Notes: generated by a model not told the origin, from the sequence alone. Counted from the stretch's first letter, positions 32,226 through 42,927 are shown. The stretch: DNA of 64,000 nucleotides from Symbiodinium natans (GCA_905221605.1 CAJNDS010002461.1:62001-126000); one strand, 5' to 3'. A program made the numbers and translations.

Positions 32226-35155
32226 CTTGGGGGGGCATTTGGCCAGAAACATGGCCAGCTGATGCTCATGATGCTCGCCCCCCGCCTCGTCCCATCTGCG
32301 CAGTCACTGGGGCGAAGGGTTTTGCAAGCGTCCGGAGCTTAGGGGCCGGAACTTAGGGGGATTTGGCCATAAACAGCTGATGCTCATGATGCTCGCCCCC
32401 CGCCTCGTCCCATCTGCGCAGTCACTGGGGCGAAGGGTTTTGCAAGCGTCCGGAGCTTAGGGGGGCATTTGGCCAGAAACATGGCCAGCTGTTGCTCATG
32501 AGGCTCGCCCCCCCGCCTCGTCCCATCTGCGCAGTCACTGGGGCGAAGGGTTTTGCAAGCGTCCAGAGCTTAGGGGGCATTCGGCCAGAAACATGGCCAG
32601 CTGATGCTCATGATGCTCGCCCCCCGCCTCGTCCCATCTGCGCAGTCACTGGGGCGAAGGGTTTTGCAAGCATCCGGAGCTTCGGGGGCATTTGGCCAGA
32701 AACATGGCCAGCTGATGCTCATGATGCTCGCCCCCCGCCTCGTCCCATCTGCGCAGTCACTGGGGCGAAGGGTTTTGCAAGCATCCGGAGCTTCGGGGGG
32801 CATTTGGCCAGAAACATGGCCAGCTGATGCTCATGATGCTCGCCCCCCGCCTCGTCCCATCTGCGCAGTCACTGCGGCGAGAGGTTTTGCAAGCGTCCGG
32901 AGCTTAGGGGGGCATTTGGCCAAAAACATGGCCAGCTGATGCTCATGATGCTCGCCCCCCGCCTCGTCCCATCTGCGCAGTCACTGGGGCGAAGGGTGTT
33001 AAATTTTGCAAGCGTCCGGAGCTTGGGGGGGCATTTGGCCAGAAACATGGCCAGCTGATGCTCATGATGCTCGCCCCCCGCCTCGTCCCATCTGCGCAGT
33101 CACTGGGGCGAAGGGTTTTGCAAGCGTCCGGAGCTTAGGGGGACATTTGGCCAGAAACATGGCCAGCTGATGCTCATGATGCTCGCCCCCCGCCTCGTCC
33201 CATCTGCGCAGTCACTGGGGCGAAGGGTTTTGCAAGCATCCGGAGCTTCGGGGGGCATTTGGCCAGAAACATGGCCAGCTGATGCTCATGATGCTCGCCC
33301 CCCGCCTCGTCCCATCTGGTTTTGCAAGCGTCCGGAGCTTAGGGGGGCATTTGGCCAGAAACATGGCCAGCAGATGCTCATGATGTTCGCCCCCCGCCTC
33401 GTCCCATCTGCGCAGTCACTGGGGCGAAGGGTTTTGCAAGTGTCCGGAGCTTAGGGGGGCATGTGGCCAGAAACATAGCCAGCTGATGCTCATGATGCTC
33501 GCCCCCCGCCTCGTCCCATCTGCGCAGTCACTGGGGCGAAGGGTTTTGCAAGCATCCGGAGCTTAGGGGGCATTTGGCCAGAAACATGGCCAGCTGATGC
33601 TCATGATGCTCGCCCCCCACCTCGTCCCATCTGCGCAGTCACTGGGGCGAAGGGGTTTGGCAAGCGTCCGGATCTTAGGGGGGCATTTGGCCAGAAACAT
33701 GGCCAGCTGATGCTCATGATGCTCGCCCCCCGCTTCGTCCCATCTTCGCAGTCACTGGGGCGAAGGGTTTTGCAAGCGTCCGGGCTTCGGGGGGCATTTG
33801 GCCAGAAACATGGCCAGCTGATGCTCATGCTGTTCGCCCCCGCCTCGTCCCATCTGTGCAGTCACTGGGGCGAAGGGTTTTGCAAGCGTCCGCAGCTTAG
33901 GGGGGCATTTGGCCAGAAACATGGCCAGCTGATGCTCATGATGCTCGCCCCCCGCCTCGTCCCATCTGCGCAGTCACTGGGGCGAAGGGTGTTAAATTTT
34001 GCAAGCGTCCGGAGCTTTGGGGGGGCATTTGGCCAGAAACATGGCCAGCTGATGCTCATGATGCTCGCCCCCTGCCTCGTCCCATCTGCGCAGTCACTGG
34101 GGCGAAGGGTTTTGCAAGCGTCCGGAGCTTAGGGGGGCATTTGGCCAGAAACATGGCCAGCTGATGCTCATGATGCTCGCCACCCCGCCGTCCCATCTGC
34201 GCAGTCACTGGGGCGAAGGGTTTTGCTAGCGTCCGGAGCTTAGGGGGATTTGGCCATGAACAGCTGATGCTCATGATGCTCGCCCACCAATCTGTGCAAT
34301 CACTGGGGCGAAGGGTTTTGCAAGCGTCCGGAGCTTAGGGGGGCATTTGGCCAGAAACATGGCCAGCTGATGCTCATGATGCTCGCCCCCCGCCTCGTCC
34401 CATCTGCGCAGTCACTGGGGCGAAGGGTTTTGCAAGCGTCCGGAGCTTAGGGGGGCATTGGCCAGAAACATGCAGCTGATGCTGCTCGCCTCCCGCCTCG
34501 TCCCATCTGCGCAGTCACTGGGGCGAAGGGTATGTGGCCAGAAACATGGCCAGCTGATGCTCATGATGCTCGCCCCTCGCCTCGTCCCATCTGCCCCGTC
34601 ACTGGGGCGAAGGGTTTTGCAAGCGTCCGGAGCTTAGGGGGATTTGGCCATAAACAGCTGATGCTCATGATGCTCGCCCACCAATCTGTGCAATCACTGG
34701 GGCGAAGGGTTTTGCAAGCGTCCGGAGCTTAGGGGGGCATTTGGCCAGAAACATGGCCAGCTGATGTTCATGATGCTCGCCCCGCACCTCGTTCCATCTG
34801 CGCAGTCACTACTGGGGCGAAGGGTTTTGCAAGCATCCGGAGCTTAGGGGGCATTTGACCAGAAACACGGCCAGCTGATGCTCATGATGCTCGCCCCCCA
34901 CCTCGTCCCATCTGCGCAGTCACTGGGGCGAAGGGGTTTGGCAAGCGTCCGGATCTTAGGGGGGCATTTGGCCAGAAACATGGCCAGCTGATGCTCATGA
35001 TGCTTGCCCCCCGCTTTGTCCCATCTTCGCAGTCACTGGGGCGAAGGGTTTTGCAAGCGTCCGGAGCTTAGGGGGGCATTTGGCCAGAAACATCGCCAGC
35101 TGATGCTCATGATGCTCGCCCCTCGTCTTGTCCTCCCATCTGCGCAGTCACTGGG
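32226..35155. repeat. Minisatellite of ~112-bp units, about 27 copies
   Basis: The unit runs GGCATTTGGCCAGAAACATG, GCCAGCTGATGCTCATGATG, a C-rich stretch with CTCGTCCCATCTGCGCAGTC, then ACTGGGGCGAAGGGTTTTGC and AAGCGTCCGGAGCTTAGG. Copies differ mainly in G and C homopolymer length. Some lack part of the unit (near 33,320, 34,460 and 34,530), two carry a GTGTTAAA insertion (32,998 and 33,989), and four have a shortened GGCCATAAACAGCTG-type core (32,365, 34,250, 34,645 and similar). 112 is not a multiple of three, so the long frames shift and are artefacts. Confidence 0.97.
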
Positions 35156-35439
35156 GCTCAGCAACGAACAATGCCTTATCCCAGGTCTAGTGAGGCTAAT
35201 GTTCAGATTCCTATGCCTTACATGCAGTTGTGACAGTGACCTTTCGTACTCTGCCACGGATTCGGTATTCCTTCTTGAGATGACCTGTGAAATCCAGTGA
35301 GAATGGGTACGAAAGCCGCTGTCCAGCATCCGGCACCCTCATGTTGCTTCCGTGAAGTCCTTCGTGAGGACGCCGTTCGTACAAAGCCAATTGAGCAGCT
35401 GCAAGACTGCCTGCACTGCATCCAGGGTGGTTTTACAGG

Positions 35440-36140
35440 GGAAGGTGGGTTCGTATACAGGGCCTAAACATGCTTAGTATCCCACTAAACAGACTCGAAA
35501 TGTGCTTATAGGGCAGAGACTAGAATTTGCTCAGTGTCCCACTATATGGGGTTTGTGTAGTGTCCCACTTTTTGGAGTCTAAATTTGCTTAGCGTCCCAC
35601 TATAGAGGGTCGGAAATTGCTTAGTCTCCTATTTGCTTAGTGTTCCACTATATAGAATCTAAGTTGCTAAGTGTCCCACTTTTTGGAGCTGAAATCTGCT
35701 TATAGTATCCACCCCATTTGATAAAGTCAAAAAAAGTCAAAACTTGCTTAGTTTCCCACTATATAAGGCTCAAATTCGCTGAGTTTCCCACTATATAGGG
35801 TCTAATTTTTGGTAGTGTCCCACTATGTAAGGCCCCAAATTGTCTAGCAGTTCTAAATTAGCCTAGTGTCCGATGATCTAGGACCTAAATTTGCTTTGTG
35901 ACCCATAATATAGCGCGCAAAAATGCTTCGTGTCCACTGTATATGGCCTGAAAGTTGCGTAGTGTCCTAAATTTGCTGAACGTCCTGCTTTTTAGGGTCG
36001 GAACGTGCTTAGTGTCCCATGACACGGGTCTAGATTTTGTTCAGTGCCCCACCCAAAATGCCATTAGTGCCCCACCACCATACAGGGAATTTGTCTAGTG
36101 TGCCACTATACAGGGTCTAATTTTCTTATCGGGTCGGAAT
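35440..36140. repeat. Degenerate short-repeat field, core TTTGCTTAGTGTCCCACTAT
   Basis: About 15-20 diverged copies of a roughly 35-45-bp unit: TTTGCTTAGTGTCCCACTAT, then ATAGGGTCTAAA or a variant. All are in one orientation here. The same unit resumes at 36,446-36,515 after a 300-bp C-rich stretch, and fills 48,530-49,790. No coding capacity. Confidence 0.9.
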
Positions 36141-36149
36141 TTGCTTTGT

Positions 36150-36445
36150 GTCGCGTTTGGAGCAAGCAGACCCGGATCGGGCCTCCTTCCCCCAAACCCC
36201 AACCCAACCCTTCACACAAAATTTGTGGCGGACTCCCCGATACCCCCCCCCCCATATCGCTTGAGGAGCTGCAAACCGACGTCGTGGAGGGTCCCGAACG
36301 GACCACAAAAAACCCACAAAACCCACCCCCCCCAATCCCCACCCAACCCCCCCCACGCCCCCACCCCGCCCACCCCCCCCCCACCAAGAAACCCTCTTTC
36401 CTCCTTTCCTGTCCTGGGGCCGGGCTGCCGAGGCGGCGCGCGTTC
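36150..36445. other. C-rich insertion within the repeat field
   Basis: The repeat is interrupted by about 300 bp with long C runs (36,247-36,259, 36,327-36,383) and a middle part that could encode SLEELQTDVVEGPERTTKNP on the plus strand. The C-rich frames on both strands (Pro or Gly runs) are low complexity. It might be an inserted gene fragment. Confidence 0.4.
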
Positions 36446-36524
36446 ACAATTGGCATAGTTTCCCACTACCCAGCCAAAATTTGCTTAGGGTCCCAGTAGA
36501 AAGGGCTCAAATTCGGTGTGGGTG

Positions 36525-36652
36525 GAGAGTGCGCGCTAACCGCGCGTAAAGCCAGGGAGACTAACAGCGCAAAGGCGCGCGGCGCTAGCCGCGCATTGCC
36601 GGGCACTGTCTACGCGTAGCGGTTTTTTTTTTTTTTTTGGGGGGGGGGGGCT
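36525..36652. repeat. GC-rich palindromic words followed by poly-T and poly-G
   Basis: Short inverted words (GCGCGCTAACCGCGCG, GGCGCTAGCCGCGC, CTACGCGTAG) are followed by about 15 T and 11 G (36,621-36,650). Seen directly. A hairpin-prone or replication-slippage site is an inference. Confidence 0.7.
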
Positions 36653-36699
36653 TGAGGATTGAGGGCTACCGGGAGGAGGTGAGAGACATAAGGAAGGTT

Positions 36700-36817
36700 C
36701 TGAAGAAAGAAATTACCGTATGTTCCAGAGGTTAGGGGGAGTCGATGGGCGGACGAGCTGCTTGACCAGGGAATTGAAAGCATCATCGAACATGCCACCA
36801 TCTCAAGGATAGTTTCA
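36700..36817 (+). CDS. Candidate exon ending in a consensus donor
   Basis: The plus strand reads PYVPEVRGSRWADELLDQGI then ESIIEHATISRIVS and meets TTTCAG|GTGAGT, a full-consensus 5' splice site after position 36,817. The start is probably an acceptor near 36,700, because a stop lies just upstream. The donor lies inside the inverted repeat of the small element at 36,811-36,916. No family is recognised. Alternative frames through the same bases are also open, so the call is tentative. Confidence 0.33.
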
Positions 36818-36916
36818 GGTGAGTAGTTTCCCTTATAAGGGTCTTATAAGAGGCTGAGATAAACCCTATGCTGTATATAAGAGTCCTATATAAACAGTAA
36901 CTCCCCACCTGAAACT
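36811..36916. mobile_element. 106-bp MITE-like element
   Basis: The left end AGTTTCAGGTGAGTAGTTTC and the right end CTCCCCACCTGAAACT are inverted relative to each other: the first 11 bp match exactly and the next ~10 match partly. The AT-rich centre has palindromic words (CCTTATAAGGGTCTTATAAG). Size and structure resemble the element at 18,246-18,400, though the ends differ. No coding capacity. Confidence 0.6.
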
Positions 36917-36939
36917 GCCCTTAAATAATTTTTGTGACG

Positions 36940-37640
36940 ATGTGTGCACGGCTCGGCTTCATAACCGGTCTGGCGCTGTCTATGCCCATCAGCAGGTCAA
37001 CGATTCTCGCGATGCCCTCTGCAGGATGAAGCCTGCAAGGCTGCTGGCTTGCGTAAGATTTCGGCCTGTGGTTGAAGGGTCAATATTCTCAAGCTTCGGG
37101 GTGGAGAGTTTAGTTGGGTTGAAAGTTTTGTTTTAGAGAACGGCCTGCCTGCGTATAAGATTTCGGGCTTGAATGTTTTCAAGCTTCAAGGTGGAGAGTT
37201 TAGTTGGGGTTGAAATTTTTTTTGGAAAAACGGCTTGGCTGCGTATAAGATTTCGGGCTTGGTGTTGAAGGGTCCATGGTCTCTATCAAAGGCGCTTAAG
37301 CTTCCATGAGGTTGCCTAAGATCCCCCCTGCCTAGAAACTCCAACAAGTTGGAACATCCTGTCCCCATACTTCAAAAGGTATCCCAAAGAGGATCCCAGG
37401 CATAATCATCCTGAAGCCAACTTCTGGAAATTACTGCAGGGGTTGAAGGCTGAACTTGAGGGGTGTGCTTCATCCCCCCTTTTCGGCCGCAGTGTGTTGT
37501 TCTTTGGTCGAGAACGGCTTGGCTGCGTGACGGTATGGTGGCGTCCATCAGCAGCCCAAACAACTCTGCTGACGCCCTATGCACGATCAAGCCGGCAAGG
37601 CTTTCGGTTTCCATAAGATTCCGGGATTGGGGTTTCAGGG
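36940..37640. repeat. Local duplications with coding-like remnants
   Basis: A unit containing TAAGATTTCGGGCTTG, AAGCTTC...GGTGGAGAGTTTAGTTG and an ACGGC(C/T)TG(C/G)CTGCGT word is repeated about three times at 37,060-37,280. Separately, 36,950-37,070 is similar to 37,515-37,640 (shared words CCATCAGCAG, GATGCCCT/GACGCCCT, AAGCC(T/G)GCAAGGCT). The minus strand of the second copy reads SLAGLIVHRASAELFGLLMD, and the first copy gives a broken version of it. This looks like duplicated and decaying exon material. Confidence 0.5.
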
Positions 37641-37680
37641 TTTGTTTCGGTTAAGCGGTTGGGGATGGAAAGACACCGTC

Positions 37681-40600
37681 TCACCTTGGCCGGCGGTCAG
37701 ACCTACGCGGCGCGGAACGAGACCCAGACCTAGCCCCACGTGGCGCGGACCGAGACCGCGCCGCCCGCTGCGGAGGCAGAACTCTATCAGGCCTGCGCTC
37801 CGGCAAAGGTGCTCCTACATCGGCCTCAGGCAACGGCACAGGAACATAACAATCGGGCCTTTTGCGCTTCTTGGCCTGCTGAGGGGGACGGGCTGGCCGA
37901 ACACGCACGGAGGAACCGTCCGACTCCAAGTCACGGGGTGCATCTTCATGGTGAGGCAGGACAGGTTTCAACCATGTCTCCAGCTTCAACTTGTGACGGA
38001 CGTAGTACGCATGTGGACAATGTCCACGACGTCGGAAGTGCCAACATGTGCATGAGGTCGACGCCGGCTTTTGCCCTCTTGTTGGTAAGTGCATCACCAC
38101 GGCGTGCCGGAGCCAAAAGTTGCGCAAGACATCCAAACAGATTTTCTTGCTCTCCTGGGTTTCCACGACGACGCCGTGACGGCATAGCATCTCCTCCAGC
38201 GTGTCCAAGTTCTTGGTCTGGATTTGGCCCCAGAGCTGCTCCACCACTTGGCTGTCCATGGGAGCCGGCTGACCAACTTTCATCAAGAAGCACTTGCATT
38301 GGCCTCGCGGCTTCTCGATGATGCAGCGTTCATCTTGAGAGTACGCCTCGCAGGGCTCTATGATCAGGTCCCTCCCTCAATGTGCACGCGCATATTCTTC
38401 TTGATTTCAGGCGCTAACCCGCCCACAGATACGGAATCTCGGAAGAACCCGCGCGCCGATCCCGTGAGGCCGCCTCTACTTCCCGCAAGTCAGGGGTAGA
38501 AGGGGGAACTCCAATCACGGACCTTTAATCGTGTTCATTACACAACCGTTTAAACACCCTTTAATAGTTCACAGTACGCCTCGTAGGGCTCTATGAGTAG
38601 GTCCCTCCCTCAATGCGCACGCACATATTCTTCCTAATTTCAGGCGCTGACCCGCCCAGAGATACGGAATTTCGGAAGAACCCGCGCGCCGATCCCGCGA
38701 GGCCGCCTTTACTTCCCTCAATTCAGGGGCAAAAGGGGGAACTCCTATCAGGGACCTTTAATCGTATTCGCTTACACAACCGCTTAAAAACCCTTTGAAA
38801 GTTCAGGCGTTGATTTGCACGACAGAACGCGTCAGGCCTCCTGGATGCGGGCGATGGTCGGCAGTAGCTGCACATTCGCGCCGGGGCAACGTCGTTGATA
38901 TAGCTGGCTGCCAGCCAACATCCACTCATCAGGACAGCATGGTCTTGACGCGCAATGCCCCGGAGGGGTAAAGAGTGTGTAAGCAGCCTCGTCTGTGGTG
39001 CGAGTTGCCGACCACAGGTCAATACTCTCCTTCAAGGAATCGAGGACTTGCAACAAGCTTCTCTCCGGAGAGTCTGTCAGGCAGCGTTTGACTTGCTTGT
39101 GACACTGCTCTGGCGTTTGCATTGATGGTGGATGGCCCGGAGATATAGTGCTTGTGCTCCCATAATGCCAGCGTGCCATCAAGGCCTCACCGACACCAAA
39201 CGTCTCTGCGGGCAGTCTCGCTCTGTACAAGTACTGCTTCACAAAAAATTGATGGAACTCGGGTTCGTTCCAGCCATTCTTCATGCGATCCAAGAACACA
39301 CGCAAAGTCACAATGAACAAGCTCATCGTTGGTAAGAGGGCCAGCATGTTCAGGTAGGACTTGACGACCCCAACATCCCTGGATTTCAAGCGAGGAACAC
39401 GCACTTTCTCCCCGTCCTCCGTAGCCAGACTGGTTTTGGCCATGTTCTGGAACATGTGTTCCATGTCCGGAACCCACAGGCTTGTTTCCAGCACCACTGG
39501 TCCCAGTCCTGGCGCCCAGTCTGTCCCAACCTGGGACACAGGAGGCAACTGCAGGCGCCGGATCTCCGCCATCAGTGCTGTCAAGCACCTTCCGTACATC
39601 TCCGGTCGCTCAGACGCATGACGGGCTACCATGATGGGGAAACCAGATCGACGCCACAGATCCTGGCGGTGCTTGCCCCGCGTTTTCAAGAAACGATGTA
39701 GTCCTGCGGTTACCACATGGTACCTCAAGATCCGCGTTGCCAAAAAATCAAAGAACTTCTTACGGCAGCATTCTAGACACTATTTATCTTCTGTCCTTAC
39801 AGCACCGAGACACTTGAACCCCTCCACTTCGACATCGAAGGTCGCATCAGCATTCAAGCGCAGTTCCTGCAGGCGCCCTTGCTGCTGCAGGCGGCGAAGC
39901 TCTGCGAGCATTGGTGGGAACGTAGCCACAAAAGTTCCCTGTGGTGTGGTCCAAATAAACTTCAAAGACTTCGTGTCGTCAGTATGTGCCCGGACATATT
40001 CCTGCCATGCCTCCAGAGTGACCTCGATGATCTGCCGTTTGCGGGCAACGCTTTTGGCTGGAGGAGCTCTTTTGGCCGCGCGCTCTGGAGCCAACTTCTT
40101 GGTGAGGTATCGTAAGGAATCTGCATTCACGGGCGAGGCCCCTTGCGCGACCAACTTCCTGGCCACATGCGACGGAGTCACACTTTCCTTGTCTGCGACC
40201 AACTCGCTGATGGCCAGCTGGATACCTTTTCTGTGCGCCACGGTCGGCGGCGACTCTTGCTTTGAGTCTGCACGCAGAACACGCGGGGTCTCGCCACATG
40301 AGCCTGACTTCCAAACGGAAAGCTCCACTTGCACACGAGCTTTGTCGTCAGATAGCACAGTTTGACCTCGAAGTTGAAAGGAGGCGCCCTTGCGCGCTTT
40401 ACACTCTTTGTGCTCGCTGCAGTAGCACGTAGAGCGCCATTCCTGCCCCGTCCTCCAGGGCGTTGCCAAGGCTCCCACTTCAAGGCCAGCATAAGGCCCA
40501 GCCATCCACGTTTGGCAGCATTCTTTGAAGGCTGCCAGCGTAATGTCCGTCGCAAACAAGACTCTGTCCTTTTCCGGTACTTGAACAGTGCGGCTGAAAC

Positions 40601-40697
40601 CCTCGCAAGGTGTGTCGTAGGTCCTACTCTGCCTGCGCCTCTTCGAACTCGAAGCATCGTCTTGCCCGGGAGCCGCAGGTGGAAGCGGCTCGGCCAT
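37681..40697 (-). CDS. Mutator-like (MULE) transposase with SWIM zinc finger
   Basis: Three minus-strand blocks make one protein of about 800 residues: 40,697-39,783, 39,779-38,832 and about 38,330-37,681. I place the start at ATG 40,697 (MAEPLPPAAPGQ...). The N-terminal part has a Cys/His cluster (CYCSEHKEC). Block 1 ends with LNADATFDVEVEG, matching the first catalytic Asp. Block 2 has TDWAPGLGP (second Asp) and PDMEHMFQN, like the H...N motif after it, then TPEQCHKQVKR with the expected Glu. Block 3 has CTCWHFRRRGHCPH, a SWIM finger (CxC-x8-CxH), and an Arg-rich tail. It would cut and paste DNA. An in-frame TAG separates blocks 1 and 2. A spacer with a 234-bp duplication separates blocks 2 and 3. 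Confidence 0.85.
38340..38806. repeat. Two tandem copies of a 234-bp segment inside the transposase gene
   Basis: Copy 1 (38,340-38,572) and copy 2 (38,573-38,806) are about 88-90% alike by eye. Both start AGTACGCCTCG and end near TTTAA/GAAAGTTCA. Together they fill nearly all the non-coding gap between transposase blocks 2 and 3. The likeliest reading is an intron that was duplicated in tandem, or an intron made of repeated elements. Confidence 0.8.
39738..39785 (-). other. In-frame stop or micro-intron in the transposase gene
   Basis: Blocks 1 and 2 of the transposase are in the same frame, with a single TAG (39,780-39,782) between them. The stretch GTAAGGACAG...CGTAAGAAG (about 39,750-39,794) is 45 nt long, begins GT and ends AG, and would leave the frame intact if removed. 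Introns of 43-63 nt are present in the SAP gene 3 kb away. So a micro-intron is plausible, but it lacks the AG|G borders seen there, and a nonsense mutation is the simple alternative. Confidence 0.5.
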
Positions 40698-40734
40698 GTC
40701 CCGTGCACATTCTGGGGTTCTACCTTTGACCCTT

Positions 40735-40915
40735 AAGGCTGTACCCTTGGGTTTTGGGCTTGGACCCTTAAGCTTGTACCCTTGGGTTTTGGGCAAACTC
40801 TAGGGGTTCTACCTTGGACCAGGTTGTGCCCATTGGTTTGGGGCAACTTCCAGGGGTTCTACCTTGGACCCTATGGTTGTACCCTTGGCTTTGGGGAACC
40901 CTTGCAAAAGATTCC
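40735..40915. repeat. Degenerate repeats upstream of the transposase
   Basis: Words such as GTACCCTTGGGTTTTGGGC and AGGGGTTCTACCTTGGACC recur three to four times in about 180 bp, directly upstream of the transposase start. They could be promoter-side element sequence or an unrelated minisatellite. Confidence 0.6.
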
Positions 40916-41044
40916 TAGGGGAAATAAGGGCCATATGAGGGGTATATAATCTGGCTGTGGCCGCAGCCTAATGTGAGCAACCAGGCATACAAGCAACGGT
41001 CGATTCTCAACACGCGTCCATAACCGGAGAACTGCAACCCAGGC

Positions 41045-41751
41045 ATGGCTACTGCACAATCTGCAGGACTCCCCGGGCCTTCAAGGTGCACTTCTTCCGG
41101 GTTTTCTTTCCCAGGCCCTGGCACGAACAATGGGCATGTTAAGAGACTGCAGCCAGTTGCAAAAGCCAGGAGCCAGTATTATGATGAGGTTGACATGACT
41201 GTGATAGTTCTTCTGTCAGTCGAAGTTACTTCAGAATTCGCAGTCGTGCGCATACTTTCTGCAAAAATCTTTGAAGGGCCTGCGGCGGAGCTGCTTGCAG
41301 CACTTCCTGATCAAGTGTGAAGCAGTCACAAATGAGTCTGGTGGCTGCAGCTGATGCTCGCTCAGGTCTCCACGCAAGACAAGTCAGACAGCTCTTCAAC
41401 CTGACACGTTTGTTGCATCAACTGCTCTGCCTCAAAAGATCAACTGGAGCGCCTCTTTGCATGGTGGAGAGTTCCCGATCTCCACAAGTGGCACCTGCAA
41501 AGCCACACCGGCTTTCAAGCGTTCGGCTGCCTGGAAAGCGGGCTCCTGCCCAAGCTTTAGGGTCTCTGCTACCACGTCCTTTTCGCTCTTGGCCGTACGT
41601 GCGCCAAGGCTTGCGCTGCCGTTGGCAGGTCTGTCAAGGTATACTTTTGCAGATCACGACGAAAGGAAAGTACACGGCACTGCAGAGAAATCCCGGCGCT
41701 CATGAACCTGTTTGCAGGGAGGGCTTGGAGGGCTTGGGGTTCAGCGTGTAG
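41045..41751 (+). CDS. Candidate exons, unrecognised
   Basis: Plus-strand frames at 41,045-41,320 (ARSQYYDEVDMTVIVLLSVE, ending ELLAALPDQV) and 41,317-41,751 (RQVRQLFNLTRLLHQLLCLK) have plausible stretches and overlap by four bases. They are divergent from the transposase. The end of the second is G-rich telomere-like sequence and cannot be coding. No domain is recognised. Chance ORFs are possible. Confidence 0.22.
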
Positions 41752-42230
41752 GGTTTTTAAGTGTTGGGTAGATTTAAAAGGGTGTTTGTAGAGGGGGGTT
41801 TGGGGGTCTGGGGTTTCCAATTTTTGCTTTGGCCGTTTAGAGCCTCAGAGTCGGTCTATGTTCACAAGGGTTGTTAGGGTCTGGGTTCCTTCGGTGGGTT
41901 GCGGGGTTTGGCCCCAAACCCTAAACCCTCAACCTGAATTAGACCTCAGGCCTGAAACCCTAAACTGTGACGGTTTCAGGCTTTGGGTGGCTTGAGGGGC
42001 TTCGGCTTGCAGGGTGGTCTCAGTTCTTTGTTTGGGTCTCGAAGCCAAACCACTGCGAGCTTGCGGCGAAGCATCGCAACGGATACATCCAAGAGGAGGT
42101 GGCCCACTGGCGCTTAAAGGCGCTGCGCTAGTCTGCCTTTACCCTAAGATTCGGCCAGAAGCCTCGTTGTGACTTAGTCTACTCTAGCGTCTGTACGGGG
42201 AAGTGAGTCAGGAAGAACGCATGAAGTGCT
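41752..42230. repeat. Degenerate telomere-like region
   Basis: GGGTTT, TTAGGG and CCCTAAACCC words are dense (clearest at 41,914-41,930) among diverged sequence. No gene is seen. Confidence 0.55.
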
Positions 42231-42349
42231 TTGCGAAGCAAACCAGCTCCCCAACTTTCGGCCATGACTCCGCCCAAAACTGCTGCGTATCTGCAAGGTT
42301 CGGAGGTTCTCCTACACACGGCTAGACCCTACCTCACCCGACTCCAGTT

Positions 42350-42927
42350 TGGCAGCCTCCAGTGTTCTCGCCAGAGTGGAGCACCTTGCCACCATCTTCG
42401 AGTCTTCCTCTTCCACCATGTCCTTCTTGCTCGGGTACATGGGTTTGAATTCAAACTTCGGATTAAGAATCTCGGTTGAGGGTTGGAGTGGAGAGTTGAC
42501 AGGTCTGCCGTGCTTCATTGTCCTTTCTCCCCGCCGGAGACGACCACGTCGGAGTCGTCATCAAGGCCTACCGGACAGCTATCAGACAGCTTCGCGAGTG
42601 TCATTGAGGGTACACATGGGGCTTGGGCTCAAGCTTGGGATGTGAACAGGTGGGAGTTGAGAGACGTCAGGGCTTCGGCGTCCTGCTTCCCCGTCGGAGC
42701 CGGGCACTTCGTCACCATGTTCGAGTCGCTCATCACGTTCTAAACATGGGGGCTTGGGCTCAAGCTTGGGATTAACACGTCAGGGCTGCAGTGCTTCGGC
42801 GTCCTCCTTCCCCGCCGGAGTCGAGCACTTCGGCACCGTTTTCGAGTCGCCCATCAACGCCTACCGGAGAGCTGTGAGACGGTCTCCATGCTTTTGGGCG
42901 TGTCATTGAGGGTACATGGAGTTTGGG
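42350..42927 (-). CDS. Diverged repeated exons, probable downstream part of the SAP-repeat gene
   Basis: Three related minus-strand pieces recur: near 42,850-42,790 (MGDSKTVPKCSTPAGKEDAE), 42,730-42,668 (MSDSNMVTKCPAPTGKQDAE) and 42,430-42,350 (EDSKMVARCSTLARTLEAAK). DNA around them is repeated too (GGGCTTGGGCTCAAGCTTGG and TGTCATTGAGGGTACA words on the plus strand). The shared pattern is DSxxVxxC followed by a basic residue and an acidic-Ala end. The repeats are out of phase with each other, so introns must separate them. A link to the gene directly upstream is an inference from strand, distance and style. Confidence 0.35.

Noticed and set aside
32492-34132. ORFs of 94-140 codons in the 112-bp minisatellite
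   Set aside because: 112 is not a multiple of three, so the frame rotates from unit to unit and no single peptide is conserved.
37740-40365. Plus-strand ORFs of 193 and 244 codons opposite the transposase
   Set aside because: They are antisense shadows of the minus-strand transposase blocks, which carry the recognisable motifs.
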